The translations under genes were made by a program, and so were the position numbers. The notes beneath the pieces were generated by a model. It saw nothing but the letters and a program-made list of their open reading frames with translations, made no database searches and was not told the origin of the DNA. This document shows, piece after piece, positions 1 through 10,514 of a stretch of DNA of 64,000 nucleotides. The DNA is taken from assembly GCF_032884065.1 (NCBI RefSeq), contig NC_088873.1, positions 9,249,702-9,313,701 on the forward strand, given 5' to 3'. Numbering within the stretch: position 1 is the stretch's first letter; the number at the start of each line of letters is the position of its first letter. The stretch comes from Artemia franciscana. Lineage: Eukaryota > Arthropoda > Branchiopoda > Anostraca > Artemiidae.

Positions 1-1279
1 TGACGCGTGCGAAACGTCAACCCCAAGTCAAATTCGTGCATTGTTTGGCATCATTTTAACAACTTGCTCTCCATCAGCTCCTACAGAGTTATGGGAAAAA
101 TATAAGTCAAAAATGTCCGAAGATATACTTCATTGAAAACAGTTACAGACGTCAGATATGACTTTTGATTTTACATCAGAAATTTATAACTACACTTTAG
201 TGGTTATAGAAGATTTGTGCGTAAGTATGGCAAACAAACCTCTTCAGGATTTGGGAATGCCTTCACCTAACCGTATCGCTGCTGTTTCGACATGTGTAGA
301 ATTGGATCGTGAACAAAGTTACAGTACGAGTGATCTATTGTCGTATGTACAAAATAACATTTCCAAGTTAACGTCGGAACAAAAAGACATTTATGATACG
401 ATAATGCATTGTGTCGATAACAACGTTGGAGAAATTTTCTTTTTGGATGCGCCAGGAGGTACTGGTAAAACGTTTGTGATAAAACTGATTCTGGCATCAA
501 TTCGATCAAAAAATGATATAGCGTTGGCAATTGCTTCGTCCGGAATAGCCGCAACATTTCTGCCTGGTGGAAGAACTGCTCATTCCGCTTTGAAATTGCC
601 TCTGAACTTGCATTCTACAGAAACTCCCACGTGCAATATTTCCAAATCATCTGGGATGGGTAAAGTATTGCAGCAATGCAAACTTATTATTTGGGATGAG
701 TGCACAATGGCACACAAAAAATCGCTCGAGGCTCTGGATCAATGCTTGAAAGATTTGCGAGGGAAGTTGAAACTCTTTGGCAGCACCTTAATATTGCTTG
801 CGGGAGATTTCAGGCAAACATTACCTATAATACCTAGATCAACTCCTGCAGACGAAATGAATGCTTGCCTGAAAAATTCTAATTTATGGGCACACGTAAA
901 AACATTAAAATGAACTACAAATATGCGTGTCCGATTGCAAAACGATGACTCTGGTCAAACATTTTCAGATCAATTGCTGGCAATGGGAAACGGAAAGCTC
1001 CCAGTAGACTCAATTTCAGGACGTATACAACTACCTGCTGATTTCTGTAATTTAGTGACGTCCAAAAATGAATTGATTGAAAAAGTATTTCCGAATATTC
1101 TAAAAAAGTATAAAAATAATAAATGGCTAAGTGAAAGAGCGATTCTCGCACCCAAAAATATAGACGTCCACGAAATCAACGATATTGTTTTGACCAAGAT
1201 TCAAGACCAGGCAGTCCTTTACAAGTCCTTTACACCAACTAGGTGTTGGGGTGGCGCGAAGCGCCACCCCAACAGCTAG
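1..1279 (+). mobile_element. Helitron copy Hel-1, 3' portion with intact terminus
   Basis: This Helitron enters the window from the left. It carries a broken helicase and then jumps, within the codons for 'VLYK', directly to the 3' terminal sequence. The 3' end is a hairpin at 1245-1273 (13-bp stem, GAA loop, GGGGTGGCGC/GCGCCACCCC) followed by AG and the terminal CTAG at 1276-1279. The next base is T, as expected for Helitron insertion between A and T. The usual 3' region between the helicase stop and the hairpin (several hundred bases in other copies) is missing, so this is an internally deleted copy. Confidence 0.85.
2..1231 (+). pseudogene. Helitron Pif1-like helicase, broken
   Basis: This reads as the helicase half of a Helitron Rep-helicase, which would unwind DNA during rolling-circle transposition. 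Walker A (GGTGKT), Walker B (IIWDEC) and the GDFRQTLP motif are present. The frame open from base 2 is stopped by TGA near 134, where other copies have CGA (Arg), and by TGA at 911-913, where others have TTA (Leu). The open stretches are 158-913 and 923-1231. The C-terminal helicase motifs V and VI are gone because the copy jumps into the 3' terminal sequence. It is close in sequence to the copy at 41714-43843, so the decay is recent. No function is expected. Confidence 0.85.
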
Positions 1280-1305
1280 TATATATATCTATATATATAT
1301 ATATA

Positions 1306-1567
1306 CTAGCTGTTGGGGTGGCGCTTCGCGCCACCCCAACACCTAGTTGGTGGGGCGCTTCGCGCCCCCCCAAGCCCCCCCGCGCGCGTAAGTCGTTACA
1401 CGCAATATTAGTTACGCGCCATTGTAGTTGTGTCCCTGTGTCCCACCTGTGAATATAGATAGATTTATATATGTGTTTCAAACTACGTAAAAATTGCGAA
1501 TTTCCCACTACTGGGAGCTTTCCATTGAAAATGTTTGACCAGAGTCATCGTTACAGAGACAGACAAC

Positions 1568-1642
<75 letters not shown>
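1306..1642 (-). mobile_element. Hel-2, short non-autonomous Helitron
   Basis: On the minus strand the 3' CTAG lies at 1306-1309, followed rightward by the terminal hairpin, the second GC-rich hairpin (GGGGCGCGAAGCGCCCC type) and the usual 3' subterminal sequence. A short antisense helicase fragment occupies about 1500-1555. The element ends in the reverse complement of the Helitron 5' terminus (ACAACTTATT) at about 1564-1573, where it merges with a TA microsatellite. It has no coding capacity. It is separated from Hel-1 only by a short TA tract, so the two 3' ends face each other. Confidence 0.75.
1574..1642. repeat. (TA)n microsatellite between Helitron ends
   Basis: A nearly pure TA run lies between the 5' end of Hel-2 and the 5' TC of Hel-3. 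It may be the original A/T insertion target or an expansion from the TATATATA start of the element terminus. Confidence 0.9.
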
Positions 1643-1645
<3 letters not shown>

Positions 1646-1710
1646 ATATATATAAAAATAAGTTGTCTGTCTGTGGATGTGTGGATGGATGTGTGGATGG
1701 ATGTGTCAGG

Positions 1711-1903
1711 TGACGTCATGTTTCGGCTGACGTCATGAAATTAGTTGCCGTCATTTTTGCTTTGAAGGTGACGTCATTCAAGTTATATAAGACATATGTT
1801 CGCCGTCATGTTTCGGCTGACGTCATGAAATTAGCTGCCATCATTTTTGCTTTGAAGGCATCATTTTTGCTTTGAAGGCGTGACGTCATTCAAGTTATAT
1901 AAG
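1711..1903 (+). promoter_or_regulatory. Helitron promoter: five CRE palindromes and TATA boxes
   Basis: The CRE palindrome TGACGTCA occurs at 1711-1718, 1728-1735, 1769-1776, 1818-1825 and 1881-1888. TATATAA-type boxes lie at 1784-1790 and 1896-1903; the second is about 40 bases upstream of the ATG at 1945. The block is partly a tandem duplication of about 90 bases. Equivalent CRE clusters precede the ORFs at 12895, 22956, 32204 and 41548. CREB/ATF-family factors bind this palindrome; that it drives transcription here is inference. Confidence 0.6.
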
Positions 1904-1944
1904 ACAGATGTTCGTGTAGAATTCTATTAATACTTAAGTTTATA

Positions 1945-4518
1945 ATGACTGATGAAGATGCTCAAAGAGTCTATGCCAGAAAACTTGCTGGTGATAGAGA
2001 AAGTCAGAAAAGAAAGCGTGCCGAGGAACTACCAGAGCAACGCGAAAGCAGACTTGCTGCTAAAAGAGAAAGTGAAAAAAGAAAGCATGCCGAGGAACTA
2101 CCAGAGCAACGCAGAAGCAGACTTGCTGCTAAAAGAGAATGTGAAAAAAGAAAGCATGCCGAGGAACTACCAGAGCAACGCAGAAGCAGACTTGCTGCTA
2201 AAAGAGAATGTGAAAAAAGAAAGCATGCCGAGGAACTACCAGAGCAACGCGAAAGCAGACTTGCTGCTAAAAGAGAAAGTGAAAAAAGAAAGCATGCCGA
2301 GGAACTACCAGAGCAACGCAGAAGCAGACTTGCTGCTAAAAGAGAATGTGAAAAAAGAAAGCATGCCGAGGAACTACCAGAGCAACGCAGAAGCAGACTT
2401 GCTGCTAAAAGAGAATGTGAAAAAAGAAAGCATGCCGAGGAACTACCAGAGCAACGCGAAAGCAGACTTGCTGCTAAAAGAGAAAGTGAAAAAAGAAAGC
2501 ATGCCGAGGAACTACCAGAGCAACGCAGAAGCAGACTTGCTGCTAAAACAGAATGTGAAAAAAGAAGGCGGGCCGAGGAATTACAAGAACAGCAAGAAAT
2601 CAGGCTTGCTGCTGATAGAGAAAGTAAGAAAAGAAAGCGTGCCGAGGAATCAAAAGACCAGCAGGAAATCAGGCTTGCTGCTGATAGAGAAAGTAAGAAA
2701 AGAAAGCGTGCCGAGGAATCAGAGCAATCTGAAAGTTATCGCCTGGCATTCAGGTACAACCCAGTCGATGATTATAGCTTGAGTAGCTGTGTTCAAATCG
2801 GGACAATGTCCAAAATTTGTCCCTATTGCAAGGCCTTGAAATTCAATGGTGAAACAATGGGAATGTGTTGCGCCTCAGGAAAAGTTAAACTTCCTCTATT
2901 GGCTGCACCACCAGAGCCATTGAAGACTTTCCTTACTGGAACTACGTCAGAATCTAAGCGTTTTTTGTCAAAAATCAGACAATACAACTCATGTTTCCAA
3001 ATGACGTCGTTTGGAGCCCAAATCGAAAATCCAGATCAATTTATGTCTACTTTTAAAGTAAAAGGGCAAATTTATCATAAAGCAGGGTCCCTTCTACCAT
3101 TATTAGGCGAGAATCATAAATTTTTACAATTGTACTTCATCAGTGATAGAAATTCTGAATTGAATGCACGTTGCGAAATGTCTCCCAACGTTGGAAGGAC
3201 AATCGTTTCCCAATTGCAACATCTTTTCCACGAAAATAATAATTTAGTGCGTCTGTTCAAAACAGCCATCGATTTGATGCCTACTGATACTCATAAAATT
3301 GTTATTTCCGCTGACAAAACGCCTCCTGGCCAACATGTGCGTAGATACAATGCTCCGACTATTGACGAAGTGGCAATCGTTATGGTCGGTGATCAGTTTT
3401 TACCTCGAGATATTATTCTACATAAGCGAAACGCCCAGTTGTTAAGAATTGCTGAAACTCATCGATGCTACGATGCCCTACAATATCCTATCATTTTTTG
3501 GGATGGAGCCGACGGCTATCACTTTAATATTAAATTGATGAATCCAGCCACTAACAAAGAAATGAATAAGAAATGCAGTGCAATGCATTATTATTCCTAT
3601 AGACTAATGATTCGGCAGGATGAAGAAAATTATATTTTAAAATGCCGTGAATTGTTTCACCAATTTGTCGTGGATATGTATGCAAAAATTGAATCAGAAC
3701 GTTTGCTATATATCCGCCTGAATCAGACCAAGCTCCGCTCTGAACAATACATTCATTTGCGAGATGCAGTTATAAATGACGGTAATACCACAAACGTTGG
3801 AAGATTAACAATTTTACCTTCGTCATATGCTGGCAGTCCACGTCATATGCATGAATATGCTCAAGATGCTATTGCGTATGTTCGTCTCTATGGTCGTCCA
3901 GATTTATTTATTACATTTACATGTAATCAATCTTGGGACGAGATACTGCAGCTTTTACTTCAAGGACAATCGGCGGTTCATAGGCATGACATTACGGCAC
4001 GTGTCTTCCGGCAAAAGTTGAAATCACTGATAAACTACCTTGTAAAACATGAAGTGTTTGGGTCAGTGCGATGCTGGATGTACTCAGTGGAATGGCAAAA
4101 ACGAGGTTTATCCAAAACATTTAATGCACATATAAACGTTGAATACTGTAACTCCGTAAAGGCAATAAAATATATATGTAAATACGTCAACAAAGGCAGT
4201 GACATGGCAGTTTTTGGCTTGCAGTCCGAAATCAAAGATTTCGATGAAATCGTAGAATATCAGGCTGGAAGATACATAAGCAGTAATGAAGCTGTTTGGC
4301 GAATTCTTTCATTTCCGATACATGAACGTAGTCCAGCTGTTGTTCACTTAGCGGTACATTTACAGAATGGTCAACGTGTTTATTTCACGGAAACCAACGT
4401 GCAACAAAGAGTCCTGAATCCACCGGATACAACATTAACAGCTTTTTTTTCGCTTTGCAAAAATGATTCTTTTGCGAAAAAACTGCTGTATACTGAAGTG
4501 CCTTCGTATTACACGTGG
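1945..4518 (+). CDS. Helitron Rep-helicase, N-terminal part, HUH motif deleted
   Basis: An 858-codon open frame runs to the gap. Residues 27-256 are ten 23-residue basic repeats (see 2023-2712). A CPYC (residues 292-295) ... CC (308-309) zinc-binding pair follows, then the Rep domain. The Rep normally nicks one strand at the element end through an HUH metal site and two tyrosines. Here the two tyrosines remain (Y743 and Y747 in KYICKYVNKG), but about 136 residues are missing between residues 722 and 723. The intact relative at 34992-36176 has the HUH motif (PHAHIL) in that stretch. The deletion keeps the frame, so the product would bind DNA but should not nick. The start codon was chosen because it follows the TATA box and matches MTDE starts in the other copies. 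Frame and truncation are certain; function is from the family. Confidence 0.85.
2023..2712 (+). repeat. 69-bp tandem coding repeat (23-aa STPR-like units)
   Basis: There are ten full in-frame units of 69 bases, each encoding a basic, helix-prone 23-mer of the form EELPEQRxSRLAAKRExEKRKHA (too long to give in full; key residues EQR, RLA, RE, KRK). Units alternate RES, RRS, RRS, giving a higher-order period of three units (207 bases). The 23-residue period and composition match the 'score and three amino acid peptide repeat' DNA-binding domain known from silkworm FMBP-1. The Hel-9 copy has only about four units, so the number varies. Confidence 0.8.
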
Positions 4519-4618
4519 NNNNNNNNNNNNNNNNNNNNNNNNNNNNNNNNNNNNNNNNNNNNNNNNNNNNNNNNNNNNNNNNNNNNNNNNNNNNNNNNNN
4601 NNNNNNNNNNNNNNNNNN
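4519..4618. other. 100-N assembly gap
   Basis: Exactly 100 N's, the usual scaffold spacer. Helitron Rep sequence lies on the left and unrelated sequence on the right, so the join gives no evidence about true distance or adjacency. Confidence 0.98.
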
Positions 4619-4779
4619 ACTTGATGGTAAAGAAACTTAGTTTGCTTTATGGGTACATTCTTCTTCATCCACTTTGCGATCTGTGTCATTACTTTTGATG
4701 GTTTACAAAGTAGGTGAGACATGCAAAAATTTTGAGTGACCACAACATATTTCAATTAGTGCTAAGTGCAATTGAAAAA
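4619..4779 (-). repeat. Left flank of LINE L1: antisense piece of segment X
   Basis: From about 4690 this matches the reverse complement of 11360-11430 (for example TTTTGAGTGACC and ATTTCAATTAGTGCTAA). The match resumes at 8398 after the LINE, so L1 was inserted into an inverted copy of segment X. I see nothing recognisable in 4619-4690. Confidence 0.7.
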
Positions 4780-7700
4780 TGTAGGTTACTGAGTAACTCA
4801 GTAGGTTACTGAGTCACCTACTGAGTCACCTTCTCAGTAGGGGCCCACCCCAGGCCACTCAGCGCGTCCCCAGGTGGCGGATAGGGGAAACCCTTGCAGA
4901 TATGCAGGGTACCTCCGGTGGTGATGGAGGCGAGGACCAAGGGGAGACCCAGCCCTTGGGGGTCCTAAAATATAACTGGGATACCCTCGCCTGGGGGACA
5001 TAAATTCAGGCGGAGGAGGAAGAAGGCCTCTCTTATGTAGACTGAGCTGGGCCCACCGGCGTGTGGATATGTCCCGTCAGCTTCAAACCTTCTCCCAACA
5101 ATGGGTAAAATCGTATTGTATGGCAGATTATCATCGTGGGAGGATCCTCTTCAGGAGGACAACTGCGAAAGGGCGGATGATTCAGTGACGAACAACGGCC
5201 TTTGACGGACGAACAACGGCTAGTTGACGGAGAGGAGTGGCTTACCGCCGTCTCCTAACCAGCCTTGAAACCTCTCCTTTTAACAAATGAATTATGGGCT
5301 CTATAAATCAAAGCAGAATTACTACCGCGTCCGGGGAAACCGACAAACCTAGAAATTTGATGATGATGGCGAATGGAAGTAATATTAAACATACTACCAC
5401 GTACGGGAAGCCGACGAACATGCTGCCGCGTACGGGGAAACCGACGATCATAATAGGCCTATGACGACCCCCGGACGGGATGAGTTTACCTTGCGACTCA
5501 TCTCCACTAAAACTGTACTCAACATAGGAACACTCAACACCCGGACTCTAGCCAACCCAGGAAAAATGGATTTACTACTGAGAGAACTAAACCGATACAA
5601 GTGGGACTTAGTCGGGCTATCTGAGACACACCTCCCCCGAACCAGTGAGGAAACTATCTGTGGAACCTCTCTCCTACTCTCGGGACGCATTCGATGGCAC
5701 TCACAGACAGGGTGTTGGATTCATCCTCTCGCCAAGTACAAAAAAAGGCGCTGATCTCCTCCACGCCCGTATCAGAAAGGAAAGCAACCATTAGACTAAA
5801 GGGATCCGTGTCAAACCTTACCATCATCCAGGTATATGCTACTGACACTGCTCGAAGCGATAAAGAATGCGAACAGTTCTACTTTCAACTTCAAAGTGTC
5901 ACCGACCAAACACCAAAGAAAGATATGCTCATCGTCATGGGCGACTTCAACGCTATCACGGACAACGATCAGATTGATCGGAGAGATGTAATGGGACCGC
6001 ATGGCCATGGCCGACTGAACGGAAGAGGTGAAATACTAATTAGTTTCTGTAGAGAAAACGACCTGTATATAACTAACAGCACTTTTAAACACGGACACCG
6101 CCGTAAGGTCACCTGGAGATCCCCCAACGGAGTAACTGAAAACATGATAGACTATGTGCTGATATCTAAACACTGGAAGTCCTCAATAATGGATACTGTA
6201 TCCCTTCCTGGTGCAGACTTTGATTCAGATCACTCACTCCTGATGTCCAAACTCAAGCTAAGACTGAAACGACTCCCTAAGACGACAAGAATCCCTAGAT
6301 TCCGGACAGAGCTGCTTCGCGACCCCATAAAAAAAGGTGCCTATACCACCAGCCTATCGTCAAAATTCCGAGCTATCCTAGAGAACTTCACTTCCCTCAC
6401 TACCGTCGAAGAGATTGATCAACTGACTGAGCATCCAACTTCTGCAGTTTTGGAGACAGCAAATGATGTCCTTGGAAGGAAAACGAAAGACGAAAAGCCG
6501 TGGATTACTGAAGAAATAATTCAACAATGTAACCAAAGCGTCTCTGCAACAACAAAGCTGACCCATGCAGCCGAGACACCTATAAATATCTCAAAAGGAG
6601 AATTGATAGGGAAGTCCGAAAGGCCTTGCGTAACCATGTTACCGAGAAATGCAAGTAATGCGAAACCCAGCTTAGGAATGGAAACGGTCAAAAACTCTTC
6701 AAAACAGTTCGTGAACTGTCTAGCAGGAAAGATCCCATCTCCACAGCAATCCTAGACAAACAAAACAATCCCATCAACGACGCAAAAATGAAACTCGAAC
6801 GATGGAAGGAATATTTTGAAGATAAATTAAATCCGCAGATCATTGCCGATCCCAGCGTCCTAAACTCCTTCCCCATTAATGATCGAGAACCTCAACCACC
6901 ACTCTTAAAATCAGAAACTGAGGCAGTGATAAGATCCCTGAAACGAGGAAAGGCCCCAGGACCGGACGGTATCACTGCTGAACTAATTAACATTGACTCA
7001 GAGGACGTCGTCGAATTGTACCACAAAGTTGTGTCAGCCGTATGGTCGACAGGCCACGTCCCACAGCTATGGTGTAATGCAGCAGTAGTCCCAATTCACA
7101 AAAATGGCTCAAAAAGAGAGTGTGAGAACTACCACCACTGACCAAAATTCTCCAACGTAGAATCCAAGCAATTACAGCCTCCGTTCTGGGTGAATACTAA
7201 GCTGGCTTCCGACTTGGACGATCGACCACTGACCAAATCTTCACCGTTCGTCAGCTCATGGAACGCTTTGTCGAGTTCAACAGAGACCTATATCATCTCT
7301 TTATTGACTTTCGGCAAGCCTTCGATTTAATCTGGAGGAAAGGTCTGTGGCACATCCTAAGACATTACGGTATCCCCGACCAAATCGTCACGATTATTGA
7401 GAATATATACAGCCAATCCAGAAGCCGGATACTCACCACTGATGGACTCTCTGATGAATTCTTAACATCCTCGGGAGTTTTACAAGGATGTATTCTGTCG
7501 CCCCACCTGTTCAACCTGTTTCTTCACGCCATTCTGTCACTGATACCAGACGAACATGGAGCCAAAATAGGTTGAGTCCTAGTAAACAAGCTCGCCTATG
7601 CTGAAGACATCGACCAGCTCTCTACAAAGGCCACTGATCTCCAAAGACAAGAAAACTGTCTCAACGAAGCCACAAAATCTCTTAGCATGCAAATTAACGC

Positions 7701-8397
7701 CAAAAAATGAAAGTTATGGTCACGTCACGCCAAAAACAAGCTGCTACTCCTTCCATAACGATTGACGGCCAGCCAGTTGAAACGGTCAACCAATTGGTCT
7801 ACCTGGGCAGTCTTCTCAAAGCGGACAATTGTCATACCTCCGACATCAAACGCCGCCTAGCTCTTGCTAGCTCAAGTTTAAAAAGGCTCACAAATATCTG
7901 GAAATGTCGAAACCTGTCGAACCAGCTGAAAGTTCAACTTTTCAACAGCCTGACTGTGCTTGAGCGTGAGACCTGGACCTTGAAGATCGAAAATGAGCGC
8001 AACCTACTTGCATTTGAGACGATATGTCTCCGTCGCATCGCAAGAATCACCTACACTGAACATGCGACCAATGAGGAGGTGCGAAGACGGCCGAAGTCTT
8101 CCGAAACAATCCTAAATAAAATCAAACGACAACAACTGCGATGGCTCGGGCATGTCAAGAGAGTGGACCACGACCGTCCACCAAAAATCTCTCTCGAAGG
8201 AACCATAGACGGATCTCGACCACGAGGAAGACCTAGCAAGAGGTGTATTGAAAACTTTGACCGAAAGCGCATCGTTGAGTTGACTCGAACTGTACACGAT
8301 AGAACAACGTACCGAGCCCTAGTTCATGACCTGTCAAAAGAAGTGACCCCAAAACGTCCCGCGAGGATGGATGGGACTTAAGTAAGTAAGTAAGTAA
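4780..8397 (+). mobile_element. LINE L1, RTE-like non-LTR retrotransposon (dead)
   Basis: The element is flanked by a perfect 12-bp target duplication GCAATTGAAAAA at 4768-4779 and 8398-8409 and ends in a (TAAG)n tail. Its 5' region (4780-5460) is non-coding, more GC-rich than the surroundings, begins with repeated TACTGAGT motifs and contains a small CCCTTGCA/TGCAGGG hairpin near 4890. The body encodes an endonuclease, a reverse transcriptase and a short C-terminal domain in several frames. The sequence resembles RTE-type elements often mis-annotated as craniofacial development protein 2-like; that clade call is from general resemblance only. Confidence 0.85.
5461..8381 (+). pseudogene. L1 ORF: AP endonuclease plus reverse transcriptase, frameshifted
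   Basis: A full-length element would encode one protein that nicks the target and copies its RNA there. The N-terminal endonuclease is seen as IGTLNTRTL, LSETHL, then after a frameshift near 5720 MGDFNAI and SDHSLL (to 6755). The reverse transcriptase begins about 6788 (GKAPGPDGITAELI), is stopped at 7139-7141, carries TAA for Gln in the EYQAGFR motif near 7197, and continues at 7258-7575 (IDFRQAFD, SGVLQGCILSP). The YADD catalytic box reads YAED near 7600. The C-terminal part (7707-8381) has WLGHVKRVD and RPRGRPSKR, a common end for this type. At least four frame changes and several stops show it is dead. Confidence 0.85.
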
Positions 8398-8970
8398 GCA
8401 ATTGAAAAAATAACCCCATAGTAAGGGCCAGCAGATTTTCAGATTATTAGAAAAGTGTATAGCCCAAAAAGTAGATAAAAGTGGAAAAGGGACTTCTTAA
8501 TAAATAATGACTTTAAAAGCTATGAAATATACACAATAGTACACAAATATACGTATCTGTTTCATATGGAAAGTCAGCATGGCTGTAAAAATTATTTAAA
8601 CCTAATCATGCTTGCAAAATTTTGACTGATCTATAGAGCTTTTCTCTTTCCTTGTGCAGGTATATATCTGTCGTTTTATCTAGTCTAAATGGTTTTCAGA
8701 TTCGATGATGATAAGCTTTGTGGAAACTAAAAACCCAAAATTACAAGAATGTCTGAAAAATAAAACACATCTCGTCACATCTAACGAAATTTTCACTATC
8801 GTCCCATTGACACTATTTTATTTAGACACATTAATTTTCATATATCAACAAAGTTCCAGCAGGGTTTGTTTTTTACTTAAAAGAGACAAACAAGCACATT
8901 GAATACTTAACTTAGTGATATTCTAGTCTTACACCAGCTAATTAGAGCAAAATCATTTGTGACAGCAATG
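8398..8970 (-). repeat. Inverted copy of segment X (intron-like part)
   Basis: This stretch matches the reverse complement of 10797-11360 over most of its length, including the segment with TTCGATGATGATAAGC and the ACACCAGCTAATTAGAGC end. Homology stops at about 8970, exactly where the copies at 10797 and 15370 have a CTTACAG splice-acceptor-like sequence. No protein is supported here. Confidence 0.75.
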
Positions 8971-9803
8971 TATCCATTTGTGAATTGGCTTTCCCCCAAA
9001 AATGCATTAAATTGTATCAGATTAAACTTGATACAATATATTACAAAAATTTTCAATCAAAACCATGAAAATAGGGAAAGGTTTCCATGAAAAGTTATGC
9101 TTGCTATGAAAATGTGAAATGGTAATTCAAGTTTTTCTTTTTATAAAGTAAAAACTATTTAATAGAATATACCGGAAGGGGGGAATAATGGTGCTTGGCA
9201 GAATTTTTGGGATATTTGATCCAATTTTAATTTTCTAGAGAACCTGAGAATTTCAGGAGTTTCACCAGATATTGCTCTATATATGACCAAGTAGGTTTAT
9301 CTCATATCTCAATTGTGGCAAAACATATCAAAGGGACGGACAAAAATATTGTTTCCTTTTTCATGTCAATGTAATCTTCCTCGACCAAAATAAGGCCTTT
9401 GATAAAAACTTATCATTGTTACCTGATGACAAGGCTGTCTATATATTAGATAGACAATTATGCTTCCCGGTGACAATAATGACCACAGGTAGCTTGCTGC
9501 AGCAGCTAGCTGTTAGCAGTAGTAGTAATGTTTCCCAGAAGATCTATAAATTTCTATCTAATACAACTTAAGCTGTCACTGTATTTAAAGAAAGAAGTGA
9601 CCCAAGGAAGGTGTTCCTTTTGTTCCCCAATGAAGGAACGAAACTAGATCCAATTCTATTTAAACTCTCCAGGAACAACACCCCTGAGGTGGTTAAGAAC
9701 AGCGAAGAACTAAATACAGACAGTTCGAAACTCTTTGGATCAGCAACTTCCACAAAAGTTGCTCTTCCCTGTAAGATCGAATAGAATTGGTTTTATTTGC
9801 ACA
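8971..9803. other. Non-coding AT-rich stretch, unassigned
   Basis: I see no credible gene. Open frames are short and there is no repeat shared with the rest of the window that I could recognise. Confidence 0.5.
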
Positions 9804-10325
9804 ATTCTGTAAATTAGTGACGTCCAAAAATGATTTGGTTGAAAAGGTATTTCCAAATATTCTAACCAATTATAAAAATCATAAATGGCTAAGCAAATGA
9901 GCGATTCTGGCAGCCAAGAATAAAGACGTCCACGAAATCAACAATATTATTTTGACCAAGGTTCGAGACCAGGCAGTCATTTACAAGTCAGTCGACACAG
10001 TTCTGGAACCAAATGAAGCTGTTAATTATCCATCTGAATTTTAAATTCCCTGGATCTCCCAGGGTTTCCACCACACGTGATACAACTAAAAATGGGCGTA
10101 CCAATAATACTCTTACGAAATATTAACCCACCAAAGCTTTGCAATGGCACGCGACTTGCCGTAAAAAAAAAACAATGGAATACATAATAGAGGCAACAAT
10201 CTTGTCAGGGCCTTTTGAGGGCGAGGCTGTTCTTATTCCTTGCATTCCCATGATTCTAATTGATCTGCCTTTTAATTAAAAGATTGCAATTCCCAATTCG
10301 ATTAGCATTTGCAATCACCATCAAC
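9804..10325 (+). pseudogene. Hel-4, degenerate helicase C-terminal relic
   Basis: The sequence is homologous to the helicase from the LVTSKNEL region (9811) to the AITI motif before 'NKAQGQS' (10325). It carries many substitutions, a TGA in the SERAIL motif near 9897 and indels in A runs. It is more diverged than the other copies, so it is older. Both ends are truncations rather than Helitron termini. Confidence 0.8.
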
Positions 10326-10514
10326 TGATGCCAAATTGCATCATTACCATCTGTTTAAGAGATAAAAAAATGTTTAAGTTCAGTTCAGAATACCTAAAGT
10401 TGTTATGTTAACTGCAAAAAATATTTACAATGCCTGAGCATAACTTTTAATATTTTAATTCAAAACTGGAAAAATACCTAAACATTTCAAAAACTAGTTG
10501 TTTTTTTGTTAGAT
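10326..10514. other. AT-rich spacer present only in the left block copy
   Basis: These bases separate the helicase relic from segment X. The right-hand copy of the block lacks about 330 bases here (10185-10517), joining helicase directly to segment X at 15127. I see no gene. Confidence 0.5.

Larger units (their letters stand above)
1643..4518 (+). mobile_element. Hel-3, Helitron with STPR array, cut by scaffold gap
   Basis: The 5' TC is at 1643-1644 and begins the conserved terminus shared by all copies, followed by AAGTTGTCTGTCTG. A CRE-rich promoter region (1711-1903) and a long open reading frame from 1945 follow. The copy runs into a 100-N gap at 4519. The sequence to the right of the gap is not Helitron, so the 3' half is missing from the assembly or truly absent. 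Confidence 0.85.

Noticed and set aside
915-1151. Recurring antisense frames such as [20 protein letters not shown] opposite the helicase
   Set aside because: They are shadows of the helicase frame, appear in every copy, and have no support of their own.
1952-2782. 276-codon frame of KKESMPRNYQSNAEADLLL repeats
   Set aside because: It is the second frame of the 69-bp coding repeat. The other frame continues through the zinc motif and Rep, so that one is real.
4780-4920. Self-cleaving ribozyme at the 5' end of LINE L1
   Set aside because: Some related LINEs carry such ribozymes and there is GC-rich pairing potential here, but I could not fit a hammerhead or HDV-like core by eye.
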